A stretch of DNA of 64,000 nt from Prevotellaceae bacterium HUN156 (GTDB lineage Bacteria; Bacteroidota; Bacteroidia; Bacteroidales; Bacteroidaceae), in NCBI GenBank assembly GCA_900119285.1, contig FPIT01000008.1, positions 199,203 to 263,202 of the forward strand, given 5' to 3'. Position 1 is the stretch's first letter. Every line of letters starts with the position of its first letter. A program made the translations under genes and the position numbers. Shown here one piece after another: positions 1-6,967 of the stretch. Under the pieces are notes generated by a model, which saw only the letters and a program-made list of their open reading frames with translations, ran no database searches and had not been told where the DNA came from.

Positions 1-853
1 TCACATTGTGGTCGATAAACTTAGGATCTTTTGCAGAGAGGTCTTCATCGGTGAATACCAGCGTAGGACGCTTGGCCTCATCACCACTCATCGTAAAGAT
101 ACCAGCCTGTGTATATTTGCCTGGCTGACTGACACGATAGTTGTATTGCTGTTTATCAGCCAACTTGAAGGTATATACCTTGTTGGCACCTTCTGTCGAG
201 ATATCCTGAGGAGCCACCTCCTTAAACTTCACAAAGTGGGCAACCTTAGTTCCCAAAAAGAACGTAGCCTCAGCAGGCACGGTTACCTGATAAGCATAGC
301 TCATAGGCGCCTCAGCCTGTACGGTAGCATTATAGGTTACAGTACCCGAATAGGATGCATTGAGATAGCCTTCAGCCTGATGTGCGTCAGAGGGAATCAT
401 ATCCAGATAGTAGGTATTGCCACTGAACACAAGGAACATCTTCTTACCTGAGGTATATTCGCCCATGGTGGTATTCACCACAGCACCCTCCTTAGTGGTC
501 ACCCTCAGATTAAAGGTGTAGTCGGTGCCATATACCCAACCAGTATTCTTCACGTTTATCTCAGGCGAGAAGATGGCAAAGGTGGTGTGGTTAGCATCGA
601 TGTCGAGTTGGATAGTACCACTTACGGTCTGTCCGTCGGCAGCAGTAGCTGTGAGCAGATAAGAGCCGTCGGGCGCATCAAAAGTGTACTTGTTACTGGT
701 AGGCTCCCCCACCTCAACAGGCTCACTCGTCGCTATATTTACCAACGACCGAATGAGTTTACTCTTGGCATTCATCGTCACCTCTACTTGGGTGGCAAAG
801 GTGCTGGCCGTGGTCAGCAACAACGCCATAAAAGTAAGTAAAAGTTTCTTCAT
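1..853 (-). CDS. Secreted protein of the B12 locus, 3' end outside window
   Basis: The minus-strand frame starts with MKKLLLTFMALLLTTASTFA, a clear signal peptide, and stays open to the window edge for about 284 codons, so the C-terminus is missing. After the signal the chain is rich in Thr, Val, Ala and Gly with alternating beta-strand patterns such as DGSYLLTATAADGQTVSG, like extracellular Ig-like or beta-sandwich domains. I do not recognise a named family. It is the third gene after a cobalamin riboswitch, a BtuB-like receptor and a BtuG-like propeller, with a 35-base gap to the second gene, so it is probably in the same B12-repressed transcript. By position it could be an accessory surface cobamide-binding protein. 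That role is inferred from context only. Confidence 0.75.
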   Translation of the reverse strand, partial: MKKLLLTFMALLLTTASTFATQVEVTMNAKSKLIRSLVNIATSEPVEVGEPTSNKYTFDAPDGSYLLTATAADGQTVSGTIQLDIDANHTTFAIFSPEINVKNTGWVYGTDYTFNLRVTTKEGAVVNTTMGEYTSGKKMFLVFSGNTYYLDMIPSDAHQAEGYLNASYSGTVTYNATVQAEAPMSYAYQVTVPAEATFFLGTKVAHFVKFKEVAPQDISTEGANKVYTFKLADKQQYNYRVSQPGKYTQAGIFTMSGDEAKRPTLVFTDEDLSAKDPKFIDHNV

Positions 854-888
854 AATCGTGATATTTTAAGTTATTGTAAAAAGAATTA

Positions 889-2166
889 TTATCTCATGAT
901 ATACTTACGTCCATCGCGCAAATAGGCACTACCCTTTTGAGGATGGGCTATGCGTCGGCCCTGCAAGTCGTATGTATTTGAAGTTTGAGGTTTGAAGTTT
1001 GAAGTTTGAAGTTGGCTCATACCCGTAAAGTGGCCATCAGGCGGAAGGGCAAGGAAATGGGCTGGATTGATATATACCTTATGCTTGCTCTGCAGCGTTC
1101 CTTCAGGTGACCACTGATAGAGGCTTCCTCCATCGGCAAAGTTGTTGGCATCGGTGCCATAGATATAGCCCGTATAGGGATTCACATAGATGCCGTAAGG
1201 CTGCTCCATCTGTTGGAAGTCGTGAAGCAGAGAACCTGGCAGCGTTTGCGTCACACCGCTTACCCCTTGAGTGTCCATCACCATCTGAGGGTCTATCGTA
1301 TGATACCCAAACTCATAACCACCAGTGATATAAGAGTATGCAGAACCTATAGCGAGGAATTTTCCTTCGCGGGTGACGCAGTTGTAGGTGGCAGCCATAT
1401 CCAACTTGACAAAGCAATGGGTATCGCCATTCAGTGCCTTCTGACAGTCGAAGATAACTGTGGCCACGGACAGCTCGTAGTAGTCGCCAGGCGAATTGAT
1501 GCAGAGGTAGCGCCCGCTCTGCGACATTTTGCCATACAGGTTAGGCACCTGCGTATCTATCGTCTTCTCCACCTGCATCGTTTCCGCATTCAGAATGCTC
1601 ACCGTGGTCTCATAATCGTGGTCTTCTTGAAAAGCATAGCCACCCGTATTAGCAACAAACAGTCTGCCATCATATAGGGCGATACCCTCGGGCTCATAGC
1701 CAACCTCCGTAGCTGCCACCACCTTAAAGGTAGTAAGATCTATCTTTGCCACATAGCCTCTATCAAAATACTTAGTACCACTCGTCGTCTCGCACTCGTG
1801 TCCACAACTGGTGACATAGACGTAGTGCCCATCAGAACAGAGTTTACGATTGTTAGGGATATCCTCAGTAGCAGCCACAGCCCTACCCTCAGGCGTTATA
1901 AACTGTACGATGTTCGACCAGTTGACAGCAATGGCTATCAGGTTGTCGTTTATCTGAATAATGTCGTTTGGAGTGTCGCCAATCTTCTTGCCATTCACAT
2001 CGCGAAACCACTGATTGCTTACCACATGGTTATCCTCGAAGTAGGTCAGACGACCATTGTCTGTCTGCCATATACCTTCGTTCACCACAATCAGCTTCTC
2101 TTGTGCTGCGGTGGCTATAGACAGCAGCAGTGAGATAGAGAGTAATATGTGTTTTTTCGTCATCAT
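889..2166 (-). CDS. BtuG-like surface beta-propeller (YncE/DUF5074-like)
   Basis: This 425-residue exported protein has a signal peptide (about residues 1-20, ending ATAAQ) and YncE-like blade repeats, for example KIDLTTFKVVAATEVGYEPEGIALYDGRLFVANT. In Bacteroides, BtuG is a surface propeller that binds B12 tightly and caps BtuB. Here the gene starts one base after the BtuB-like gene stop, downstream of a cobalamin riboswitch, which fits that role. Unlike described BtuG lipoproteins there is no lipobox Cys. Instead the C-terminus reads TYDLQGRRIA...YLRDGRKYIMR, like a type IX secretion sorting tail, suggesting a different anchoring route. A 7-base repeat array lies in the linker just before this tail. 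ATG 2166 is preceded by the receptor stop; a second ATG follows immediately. Confidence 0.75.
   Translation of the reverse strand: MMTKKHILLSISLLLSIATAAQEKLIVVNEGIWQTDNGRLTYFEDNHVVSNQWFRDVNGKKIGDTPNDIIQINDNLIAIAVNWSNIVQFITPEGRAVAATEDIPNNRKLCSDGHYVYVTSCGHECETTSGTKYFDRGYVAKIDLTTFKVVAATEVGYEPEGIALYDGRLFVANTGGYAFQEDHDYETTVSILNAETMQVEKTIDTQVPNLYGKMSQSGRYLCINSPGDYYELSVATVIFDCQKALNGDTHCFVKLDMAATYNCVTREGKFLAIGSAYSYITGGYEFGYHTIDPQMVMDTQGVSGVTQTLPGSLLHDFQQMEQPYGIYVNPYTGYIYGTDANNFADGGSLYQWSPEGTLQSKHKVYINPAHFLALPPDGHFTGMSQLQTSNFKPQTSNTYDLQGRRIAHPQKGSAYLRDGRKYIMR
977..1014. repeat. 7-base tandem array (TTTGAAG type) inside the BtuG-like gene
   Basis: About five units of TTTGAAG/TTTGAGG. On the minus strand they encode LQTSNFKPQTSN in the linker before the C-terminal sorting tail. 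The frame is kept, and the array sits between domains rather than within a blade. Confidence 0.85.
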
Positions 2167-2167
2167 G

Positions 2168-4150
2168 TTATATTCCGAATGAAAGGGTTAGTTTATAGTT
2201 TCTTCCTGGCATGGGATAGCGAGGAATATGCTCGTACTGCTCGTCCAACAGATCTATCACTTCTAGACAGGCGCCTACCGAGGTCTTACCCACAGAGGTG
2301 TTGTACGATAGTTTAGCATCAATATTATGATAGGGCTCCAACATATCTTCGGGGTCGGCATAGCTCCACATACGCTCACCCACATAGAGGTGGGAAACGG
2401 TGAACGAAGCGCCCTTCCACATAGCCATGGCCGTGATGCTATGCGACAATGTTGGCGAATAGCAGATGGGCTTGTCGTAGGTATCTTCATCGTCAGGGTC
2501 GGTACGATTCACATCCCGCTGCCACGTCAGCGAGCCCAACAGCGAGAACTGCCAGTCGCCCAACGCATAGCGGATAGTGCTCGTAGCATTCAGTCCCTGA
2601 CAGAAGGTATAGCCATAGTTCATCATCGTCCACGTATAGGTGCCCTTCAGCGGCAAACAGACGATGCGGTTTTCTATCTTGTTTTGATAGATGTCGGCTT
2701 GGAGCGATATGGTGAGTGGTGAATGGTGAGTGACGAGGAATGTGGAGTGATACTCTATGCCCAGATTCCACTGTTTGGTATATTCTGGCTGCAGGTTGCG
2801 GTTGCCCACCTGCGTATAATAGAGGTCATTGAGCGTAGGTGCGCGGAATATCTTCTTATACCATGCGCGCAGTGTCAGCTCATGCTTCGACCTATTGGGG
2901 TTGATGGTATATGCCAGCGATACGGCAGGTGTCCATCGGTCTAAGGGGTCAGCAGCACCAGCATGCACAAAGGTGAAGTCGTGCAGGTGCTGATGTAACA
3001 AGGATACTGCAGCCTGTATGCCGTGCAGGTTCATCTGTGCTGCCAGCACCTCTTTCTGGTCTAAGCGGAATACATGTTCAAAACGCTTCAGGTCAGCATT
3101 CAACTTGCTATAGCGCACATCATAGCTTGTAGAGAGCGAGAGCCACGGCCACGGCATATAGCCATAGCACAGTGCGCCATAGACATCCTCCTGACGATAG
3201 TGGTTATCCACACGTGCCGTATTCTGATTCTCAGGATAGTTCGTGCAGTAGCGCAGATACTCATTGGTATATTTCGCATTCACCTTCACGCGATGATGCC
3301 CCCAGAACTCCTGCAGATAACTGGCTTGTACAAAGAAATCACGGTCCCACTCGCGCCCCACATTGATATACTTGTCGCTCAGGCGCCTTACGATGCCACC
3401 CGGACAACCACGCTCCGAATCATAATAATAGAGGTGTGACGAGAAGCCACCCTTAAACAGTGCACCCTCTATGCGACCATAGCGGATATCACTATTGGCT
3501 CGTCGCCCTATCGTATCTTCATATTCCGAGTGATAACGGAATGGATAGTCACCCTCCGACTTACACCATTCGCCATCCACAAAACCGCTCCATCCACGCC
3601 ACGCAAACTGCCCGTTCACCTTACCCATATAAGTAGAGAAAGAGGCCCTTCTGAGTTGCACGGCAAGAGAGTCGTGAGTAGGTCTTTTGGTTCGCATATA
3701 TACTGTAGCGCCTGAAGCATACTCACTGGCTGACTGACAGTTATCAAGTTTGTTGGCATTATATAACGATACACTTTCCATCGACGAAAGCGAGAATTTT
3801 CCGAGGTCAACGGTACCGTTTTGAGCGTTAGTGATACGTATGCCATCCACATAGACACCCACATGCTGGGCGCCCATCGAGCGCACGTTGATGGTCTTCA
3901 GTCCACCAAGTCCGCCATAGTCTTTTATCTGTACGCCAGAGAAATACTTCAGCGCATCAGCCACCGACGTGGTGGATAATGCCTGCAAGTCTGCTCCGCG
4001 CAAGGTCTGGGATGTAGCTAGCGGTCTCCTTCCATACACCTCTATCTCCCCTACTTCCTGCAGAGAGTCAAGACGTGATGGTTGTTGCGAATAGGCCGCA
4101 GCAAACGGAACGAGGATGCACAGTAACAGCACCGCGTGACGTTTCTTCAT
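2168..4150 (-). CDS. btuB: TonB-dependent cobalamin receptor, BtuB-like
   Basis: This is an outer-membrane TonB-dependent receptor of 660 residues from ATG 4150; a GTG three codons upstream is possible but less likely. It has a signal peptide (MKKRHAVLLLCILVPFAAAYSQ), then a plug domain with VADALKYFSGVQIKDYGG, INVRSMGAQHVGVYVDGIRI and the following strands. The C-terminal barrel ends GRNYKLTLSFGI, close to a typical terminal beta-signal. It has no N-terminal carboxypeptidase-regulatory domain, which separates it from SusC-type receptors. The cobalamin riboswitch directly upstream makes cobamide the most likely substrate. The next gene, a BtuG-like propeller, begins one base after the stop. 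A 7-base repeat array adds residues around LVTHHSPLTISLQ in a barrel region, probably an extracellular loop. Confidence 0.88.
   Translation of the reverse strand: MKKRHAVLLLCILVPFAAAYSQQPSRLDSLQEVGEIEVYGRRPLATSQTLRGADLQALSTTSVADALKYFSGVQIKDYGGLGGLKTINVRSMGAQHVGVYVDGIRITNAQNGTVDLGKFSLSSMESVSLYNANKLDNCQSASEYASGATVYMRTKRPTHDSLAVQLRRASFSTYMGKVNGQFAWRGWSGFVDGEWCKSEGDYPFRYHSEYEDTIGRRANSDIRYGRIEGALFKGGFSSHLYYYDSERGCPGGIVRRLSDKYINVGREWDRDFFVQASYLQEFWGHHRVKVNAKYTNEYLRYCTNYPENQNTARVDNHYRQEDVYGALCYGYMPWPWLSLSTSYDVRYSKLNADLKRFEHVFRLDQKEVLAAQMNLHGIQAAVSLLHQHLHDFTFVHAGAADPLDRWTPAVSLAYTINPNRSKHELTLRAWYKKIFRAPTLNDLYYTQVGNRNLQPEYTKQWNLGIEYHSTFLVTHHSPLTISLQADIYQNKIENRIVCLPLKGTYTWTMMNYGYTFCQGLNATSTIRYALGDWQFSLLGSLTWQRDVNRTDPDDEDTYDKPICYSPTLSHSITAMAMWKGASFTVSHLYVGERMWSYADPEDMLEPYHNIDAKLSYNTSVGKTSVGACLEVIDLLDEQYEHIPRYPMPGRNYKLTLSFGI
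2711..2731. repeat. 7-base tandem array (GGTGAGT type) inside btuB
   Basis: Three units, GGTGAGT, GGTGAAT and GGTGAGT. On the coding strand they read ACTCACC-like, closely resembling the CTCTCAC array in the SpoU methyltransferase gene at 58394-58428. Confidence 0.7.
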
Positions 4151-4180
4151 ACAATTCACTTTTTCTTTTCAAAAAGGGAA

Positions 4181-4219
4181 GGAGACCGACCTGTCTCACG
4201 ACAACAGTCTCCTAGAGAC
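4181..4219 (-). promoter_or_regulatory. Riboswitch expression platform with alternative hairpins
   Basis: Between the B12 aptamer and btuB the RNA contains, in 5' to 3' order, GTCTC (4219-4215), GAGAC (4211-4207), GAGAC (4197-4193) and GTCTC (4186-4182), followed by a C/T-rich run ending in TTTTT. Each GAGAC can pair with either GTCTC, so two mutually exclusive folds exist. This is what a switching attenuator needs. Whether it acts on termination or on translation is not shown. Confidence 0.6.
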
Positions 4220-4234
4220 TTATATAATAATACA

Positions 4235-4432
4235 CGTATTCGCTGTGCGCCCTAACCCCAGAGGGTCACATCAGCATTTGAAACACAAGCAGGTCTTCTG
4301 ACTTTGCAACTTAAGGAGCGAACGTCTTCCCAAGAATATCAGTGACATAGTGTTCACCCCGTATTCGGTTGCTTACAGCTGCGGGACAGTTGGGGATTCT
4401 CACCCCATTCCCTTACTCTTGTGCGCTGCAAA
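4235..4432 (-). promoter_or_regulatory. Cobalamin (AdoCbl-type) riboswitch
   Basis: The minus strand carries conserved parts of the cobalamin aptamer in the right order: GGGTGAGAATCCCC, then CTGTCCCGCAGCTGTAA (around 4375-4400), then the B12 box AAGTCAGAAGACCTGC (4289-4304). Its own promoter lies at 4429-4459, so the transcript begins almost at the aptamer. It precedes btuB and is expected to reduce expression of the uptake genes when cobalamin is plentiful. The 3' boundary is approximate. Confidence 0.93.
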
Positions 4433-4459
4433 GATACGAATAAGCAGGCAAACAACAAA
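4429..4459 (-). promoter_or_regulatory. Promoter of the B12 uptake transcript
   Basis: On the minus strand TATCTTTG (4436-4429) is the -7 element and TTTG (4459-4456) the -33 element, 19 bases apart, the Bacteroidota spacing. The region just upstream of -7 reads GCTTATTCG, as in the long promoter modules elsewhere in the window. Confidence 0.75.
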
Positions 4460-4506
4460 ATTATTTGGACATTTTCTTATGAAAACATCTAGGCGGCAGC
4501 AAAATT

Positions 4507-4534
4507 TTCAATGTTCAATGTTCAATGTTCAATG
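4507..4534. repeat. 7-base tandem array (TTCAATG type) upstream of prfA
   Basis: Four exact TTCAATG units between the divergent riboswitch promoter and the prfA promoter module. The same unit occurs in reverse complement in hisS and the HEAT-repeat gene, and again near kdsC. Confidence 0.9.
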
Positions 4535-4547
4535 TTTTTTTGTAACT

Positions 4548-4626
4548 TTGGCTTCGCCGAAATTACTCTCGTTCGGAAAAACTCAAATAAATTTGGTTTT
4601 TCGCTCACTTATTCGTAATTTTGCAC
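4548..4626 (+). promoter_or_regulatory. Long conserved promoter module before prfA
   Basis: The module has GGCTTCGCCGAA, then CTCGTTCGG, an A/T-rich dyad CAAATAAATTTGG, the conserved spacer CGCTCACTTATTCG, and the -7 box TAATTTTG (4616-4623). The -33 TTTG is at 4592-4595. Close relatives stand before the genes at 51939 and, inverted, before 55218 and 61485. The prfA ATG is only 9 bases after the -7 box, so the mRNA is probably leaderless or nearly so. Confidence 0.7.
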
Positions 4627-4632
4627 CCGATT

Positions 4633-5742
4633 ATGGAGAACAACAGTATTTTACAGAAACTGGACGGTCTGGAAGCACGTTTCGAAGAGGTATCTACACT
4701 GATTACCGACCCCAACGTGATTGCCGACCAGCAGCGCTTTGTCAAATTGACAAAGGAATACAAGGATCTGGGCGACATCATGGATGCTCGCAAGCGTTAT
4801 ATTGCCTGTCTCAACAGCATTCGTGAGGCAAAGGACATCCTTGCCAATGAAGACGACCCAGAGATGAAGGAGATGGCCCGTGAGGAGCTGTCTGAGAACG
4901 AGGCTTTACAGCCTAAGCTGGAGGAGGAAATTAAGATCGCATTGATTCCAAAAGACCCTGAGGATGCCAAGAACGTACAGATGGAGATTCGTGCCGGAAC
5001 AGGTGGCGACGAGGCTGCACTGTTTGCTGGCGACCTCTTCAAAATGTACAAGAGCTACTGCGACTCTAAGGGTTGGCAGCTCTCTATTACCAGCGTCAGT
5101 GAAGGTGCTGTTGGTGGTTTCAAGGAGATAGACTTTGCCGTTTCTGGTGCCGATGTCTATGGCACACTGAAATACGAATCTGGCGTTCACCGTGTACAGC
5201 GTGTTCCTGCCACCGAGACGCAGGGCCGCATGCACACCTCTGCCGCCACCGTTGCCGTACTGCCTGAGGCTGACAAGTTTGAGGTACACGTCAATGAAGG
5301 TGAAATCAAGTGGGACACCTTCCGTTCTTCAGGTGCTGGTGGTCAGAACGTCAACAAGGTAGAATCAGGTGTTCGCCTGCGCTATATGTGGAAGAACCCC
5401 AACACGGGTGAGACCGAAGAGATACTTATCGAGTGTACCGAGACGCGCGACCAGCCTAAGAACAAGGAGCGTGCGCTCTCTCGCCTCTACACCTTCATCT
5501 ACGACAAGGAGCACCAGAAGTATATGGATGATATCGCCTCTCGTCGTAAGAGCCTCGTCTCTACGGGCGACCGCTCAGCCAAGATTCGCACCTACAACTT
5601 CCCACAAGGCCGTGTCACCGACCACCGTATCGGCTACACCACTCACGACCTTGCAGGCTTCCTTGGTGGCGACATCCAAGCCATGATTGACGCCCTCACC
5701 GTGGCTGAAAATGCAGAGCGCATGAAAGAAACGGAATTATAA
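4633..5742 (+). CDS. prfA: Peptide chain release factor 1
   Basis: RF1 ends translation at UAA and UAG. The 369-residue length matches the family, and the catalytic GGQ motif appears as SSGAGGQNVNKVESGVRL at about residue 235, where E. coli RF1 has it. The N-terminal coiled-coil domain (about 1-100), the central domain with RAGTGGDEAALFAGDLF, and the C-terminal TYNFPQGRVTDHRIGYT segment are all present. I place the start at ATG 4633, giving MENNSILQKL. An upstream TTG at 4621 would lie in the -7 promoter box and is rejected. A terminator follows the stop. Identification is secure. Confidence 0.97.
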   Translation: MENNSILQKLDGLEARFEEVSTLITDPNVIADQQRFVKLTKEYKDLGDIMDARKRYIACLNSIREAKDILANEDDPEMKEMAREELSENEALQPKLEEEIKIALIPKDPEDAKNVQMEIRAGTGGDEAALFAGDLFKMYKSYCDSKGWQLSITSVSEGAVGGFKEIDFAVSGADVYGTLKYESGVHRVQRVPATETQGRMHTSAATVAVLPEADKFEVHVNEGEIKWDTFRSSGAGGQNVNKVESGVRLRYMWKNPNTGETEEILIECTETRDQPKNKERALSRLYTFIYDKEHQKYMDDIASRRKSLVSTGDRSAKIRTYNFPQGRVTDHRIGYTTHDLAGFLGGDIQAMIDALTVAENAERMKETEL

Positions 5743-5756
5743 TAGCCTACCCCCAT

Positions 5757-5782
5757 CCCCTCCCCATAGGAGGGGAGTTTTT
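5757..5782 (+). terminator. Intrinsic terminator after prfA
   Basis: Stem CCCCTCC/GGAGGGG with loop CCATA, followed by AGTTTTT. It separates prfA from the small membrane protein gene. Confidence 0.8.
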
Positions 5783-5816
5783 ATAAGATAGTTTAAGCAT
5801 TCAAGAACTAGACAAC

Positions 5817-6068
5817 ATGGGATTCTGGAAAGAAGTTAAAAAGCAATGGACAAAAGAAAGTTTTAAGAAATCCCTCCAGGATATTGGATGGAAAGGCTTT
5901 CTTTGCATCTTTATAGCAGTGTTTACTGCAGAAGTTGCTGTCGATTATTTCAATGTAAGAGAGAATGTGTGGCTAAATTTAGCAGTATTCTTTCCTGCCT
6001 GGATTATCGGCTACATCATCTCATATTTTATGATTAATCTCATTCAGAAATGGAAAGAAAAGAACTGA
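5817..6068 (+). CDS. Small two-helix membrane protein, unknown function
   Basis: An 83-residue protein. After a basic N-terminal stretch ([16 protein letters not shown]) there are two hydrophobic segments, about residues 27-45 ([19 protein letters not shown]) and 52-75 ([20 protein letters not shown]), and a basic tail (KWKEKN). This predicts a small inner-membrane hairpin with cytosolic ends. I do not recognise the family. It lies after the prfA terminator and overlaps the pyrF start by 19 bases in another frame, so it is probably co-transcribed and translationally coupled with pyrF. No functional link to pyrimidine synthesis is visible. Confidence 0.75.
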   Translation: MGFWKEVKKQWTKESFKKSLQDIGWKGFLCIFIAVFTAEVAVDYFNVRENVWLNLAVFFPAWIIGYIISYFMINLIQKWKEKN

Positions 6069-6919
6069 TCAAGCAAATTCGCGACAAGCGCACCTTCCTC
6101 TGCGTTGGTCTCGACCCCGACATCAAGAAGATTCCACAGTGTGTCATTGACGAGTGTAAAGCCGACTTGGAAGACGGTGAAGAGTATGACGACTCATTGG
6201 CCATCATGCTGTTCAATCAGTATATCATCGACGCCACAGCACCCTACTGTGTGGCCTATAAGCCCAACCTCGCTTTCTACGAGTCGCTGGGTGCCAACGG
6301 TATGGTAGCCTACGAGGAGACGGTGGCATATATCCGCGAGAACTACCCTAACCACTTCATCATTGCCGATGCCAAGCGCGGTGATATTGGCAACACCTCT
6401 GCCATGTATGCCCGCTCCTTCTTCGAGGGCGACGCTCAGGTAGATGCCCTCACCGTAGCTCCTTATATGGGTGAAGACAGCGTTACTCCTTTCCTCGGCT
6501 ATAAGAGCAAATGGGTAATCCTGCTGGCATTGACCTCTAACAAAGGTTCTCATGACTTCCAGCTGATGGAGGATGCCAATGGTGAGCGCCTCTTCGAGAA
6601 AGTGCTGAAGACCTCTCAGCAGTGGGGCAACGACGAGAACATGATGTATGTCGTTGGTGCTACACAGGGCAAGATGTTTGAAGACATTCGCAAGCTGGCC
6701 CCCAAGCATTTCCTTTTAGTGCCAGGTGTTGGTGCGCAGGGTGGCAGTCTTGAAGAGGTATGCCGCTATGGTATGAACTCCGACTGCGGTCTGCTGGTCA
6801 ACTCCTCTCGTGGCATCATCTTCGCCTCTAATGGCAACGACTTCGCCGATGTAGCTGCACAGAAAGCTCGTGAGCTACAAGAGCAAATGGATGCCGAGTT
6901 GAAAAAGAAAGGAATCTAA
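6050..6919 (+). CDS. pyrF: Orotidine 5'-phosphate decarboxylase (long type)
   Basis: It decarboxylates OMP to UMP, the last step of de novo pyrimidine synthesis. The catalytic motif appears as [12 protein letters not shown] around residue 105. The N-terminal [14 protein letters not shown] and the phosphate-binding [13 protein letters not shown] and [14 protein letters not shown] are also present. At 289 residues it belongs to the longer subfamily (PyrF type 2) found in Bacteroidota, rather than the 230-240 residue form. The ATG lies inside the upstream gene with no Shine-Dalgarno, as is usual here. A strong hairpin terminator follows and serves both strands. Identification is secure. Confidence 0.96.
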   Translation: MERKELIKQIRDKRTFLCVGLDPDIKKIPQCVIDECKADLEDGEEYDDSLAIMLFNQYIIDATAPYCVAYKPNLAFYESLGANGMVAYEETVAYIRENYPNHFIIADAKRGDIGNTSAMYARSFFEGDAQVDALTVAPYMGEDSVTPFLGYKSKWVILLALTSNKGSHDFQLMEDANGERLFEKVLKTSQQWGNDENMMYVVGATQGKMFEDIRKLAPKHFLLVPGVGAQGGSLEEVCRYGMNSDCGLLVNSSRGIIFASNGNDFADVAAQKARELQEQMDAELKKKGI

Positions 6920-6934
6920 TAAAACAGTTGACAA

Positions 6935-6967
6935 TAAAAAAAGGGGCTTTAAAACCCCTTTTTCTTT
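6935..6967. terminator. Bidirectional terminator between pyrF and the convergent DUF3857 gene
   Basis: Symmetric hairpin with AAAAAAAGGGGC on one side and CCCCTTTTTCTTT on the other, so both strands yield a GC stem followed by a U-rich run. The 3' end of the minus-strand gene lies inside it. Confidence 0.85.

Noticed and set aside
4350..4826. A plus-strand frame of 158 codons across the riboswitch and the prfA start
   Set aside because: It crosses the cobalamin riboswitch antisense, an array of repeats, and the first 190 bases of prfA in another frame; no protein motif is present.
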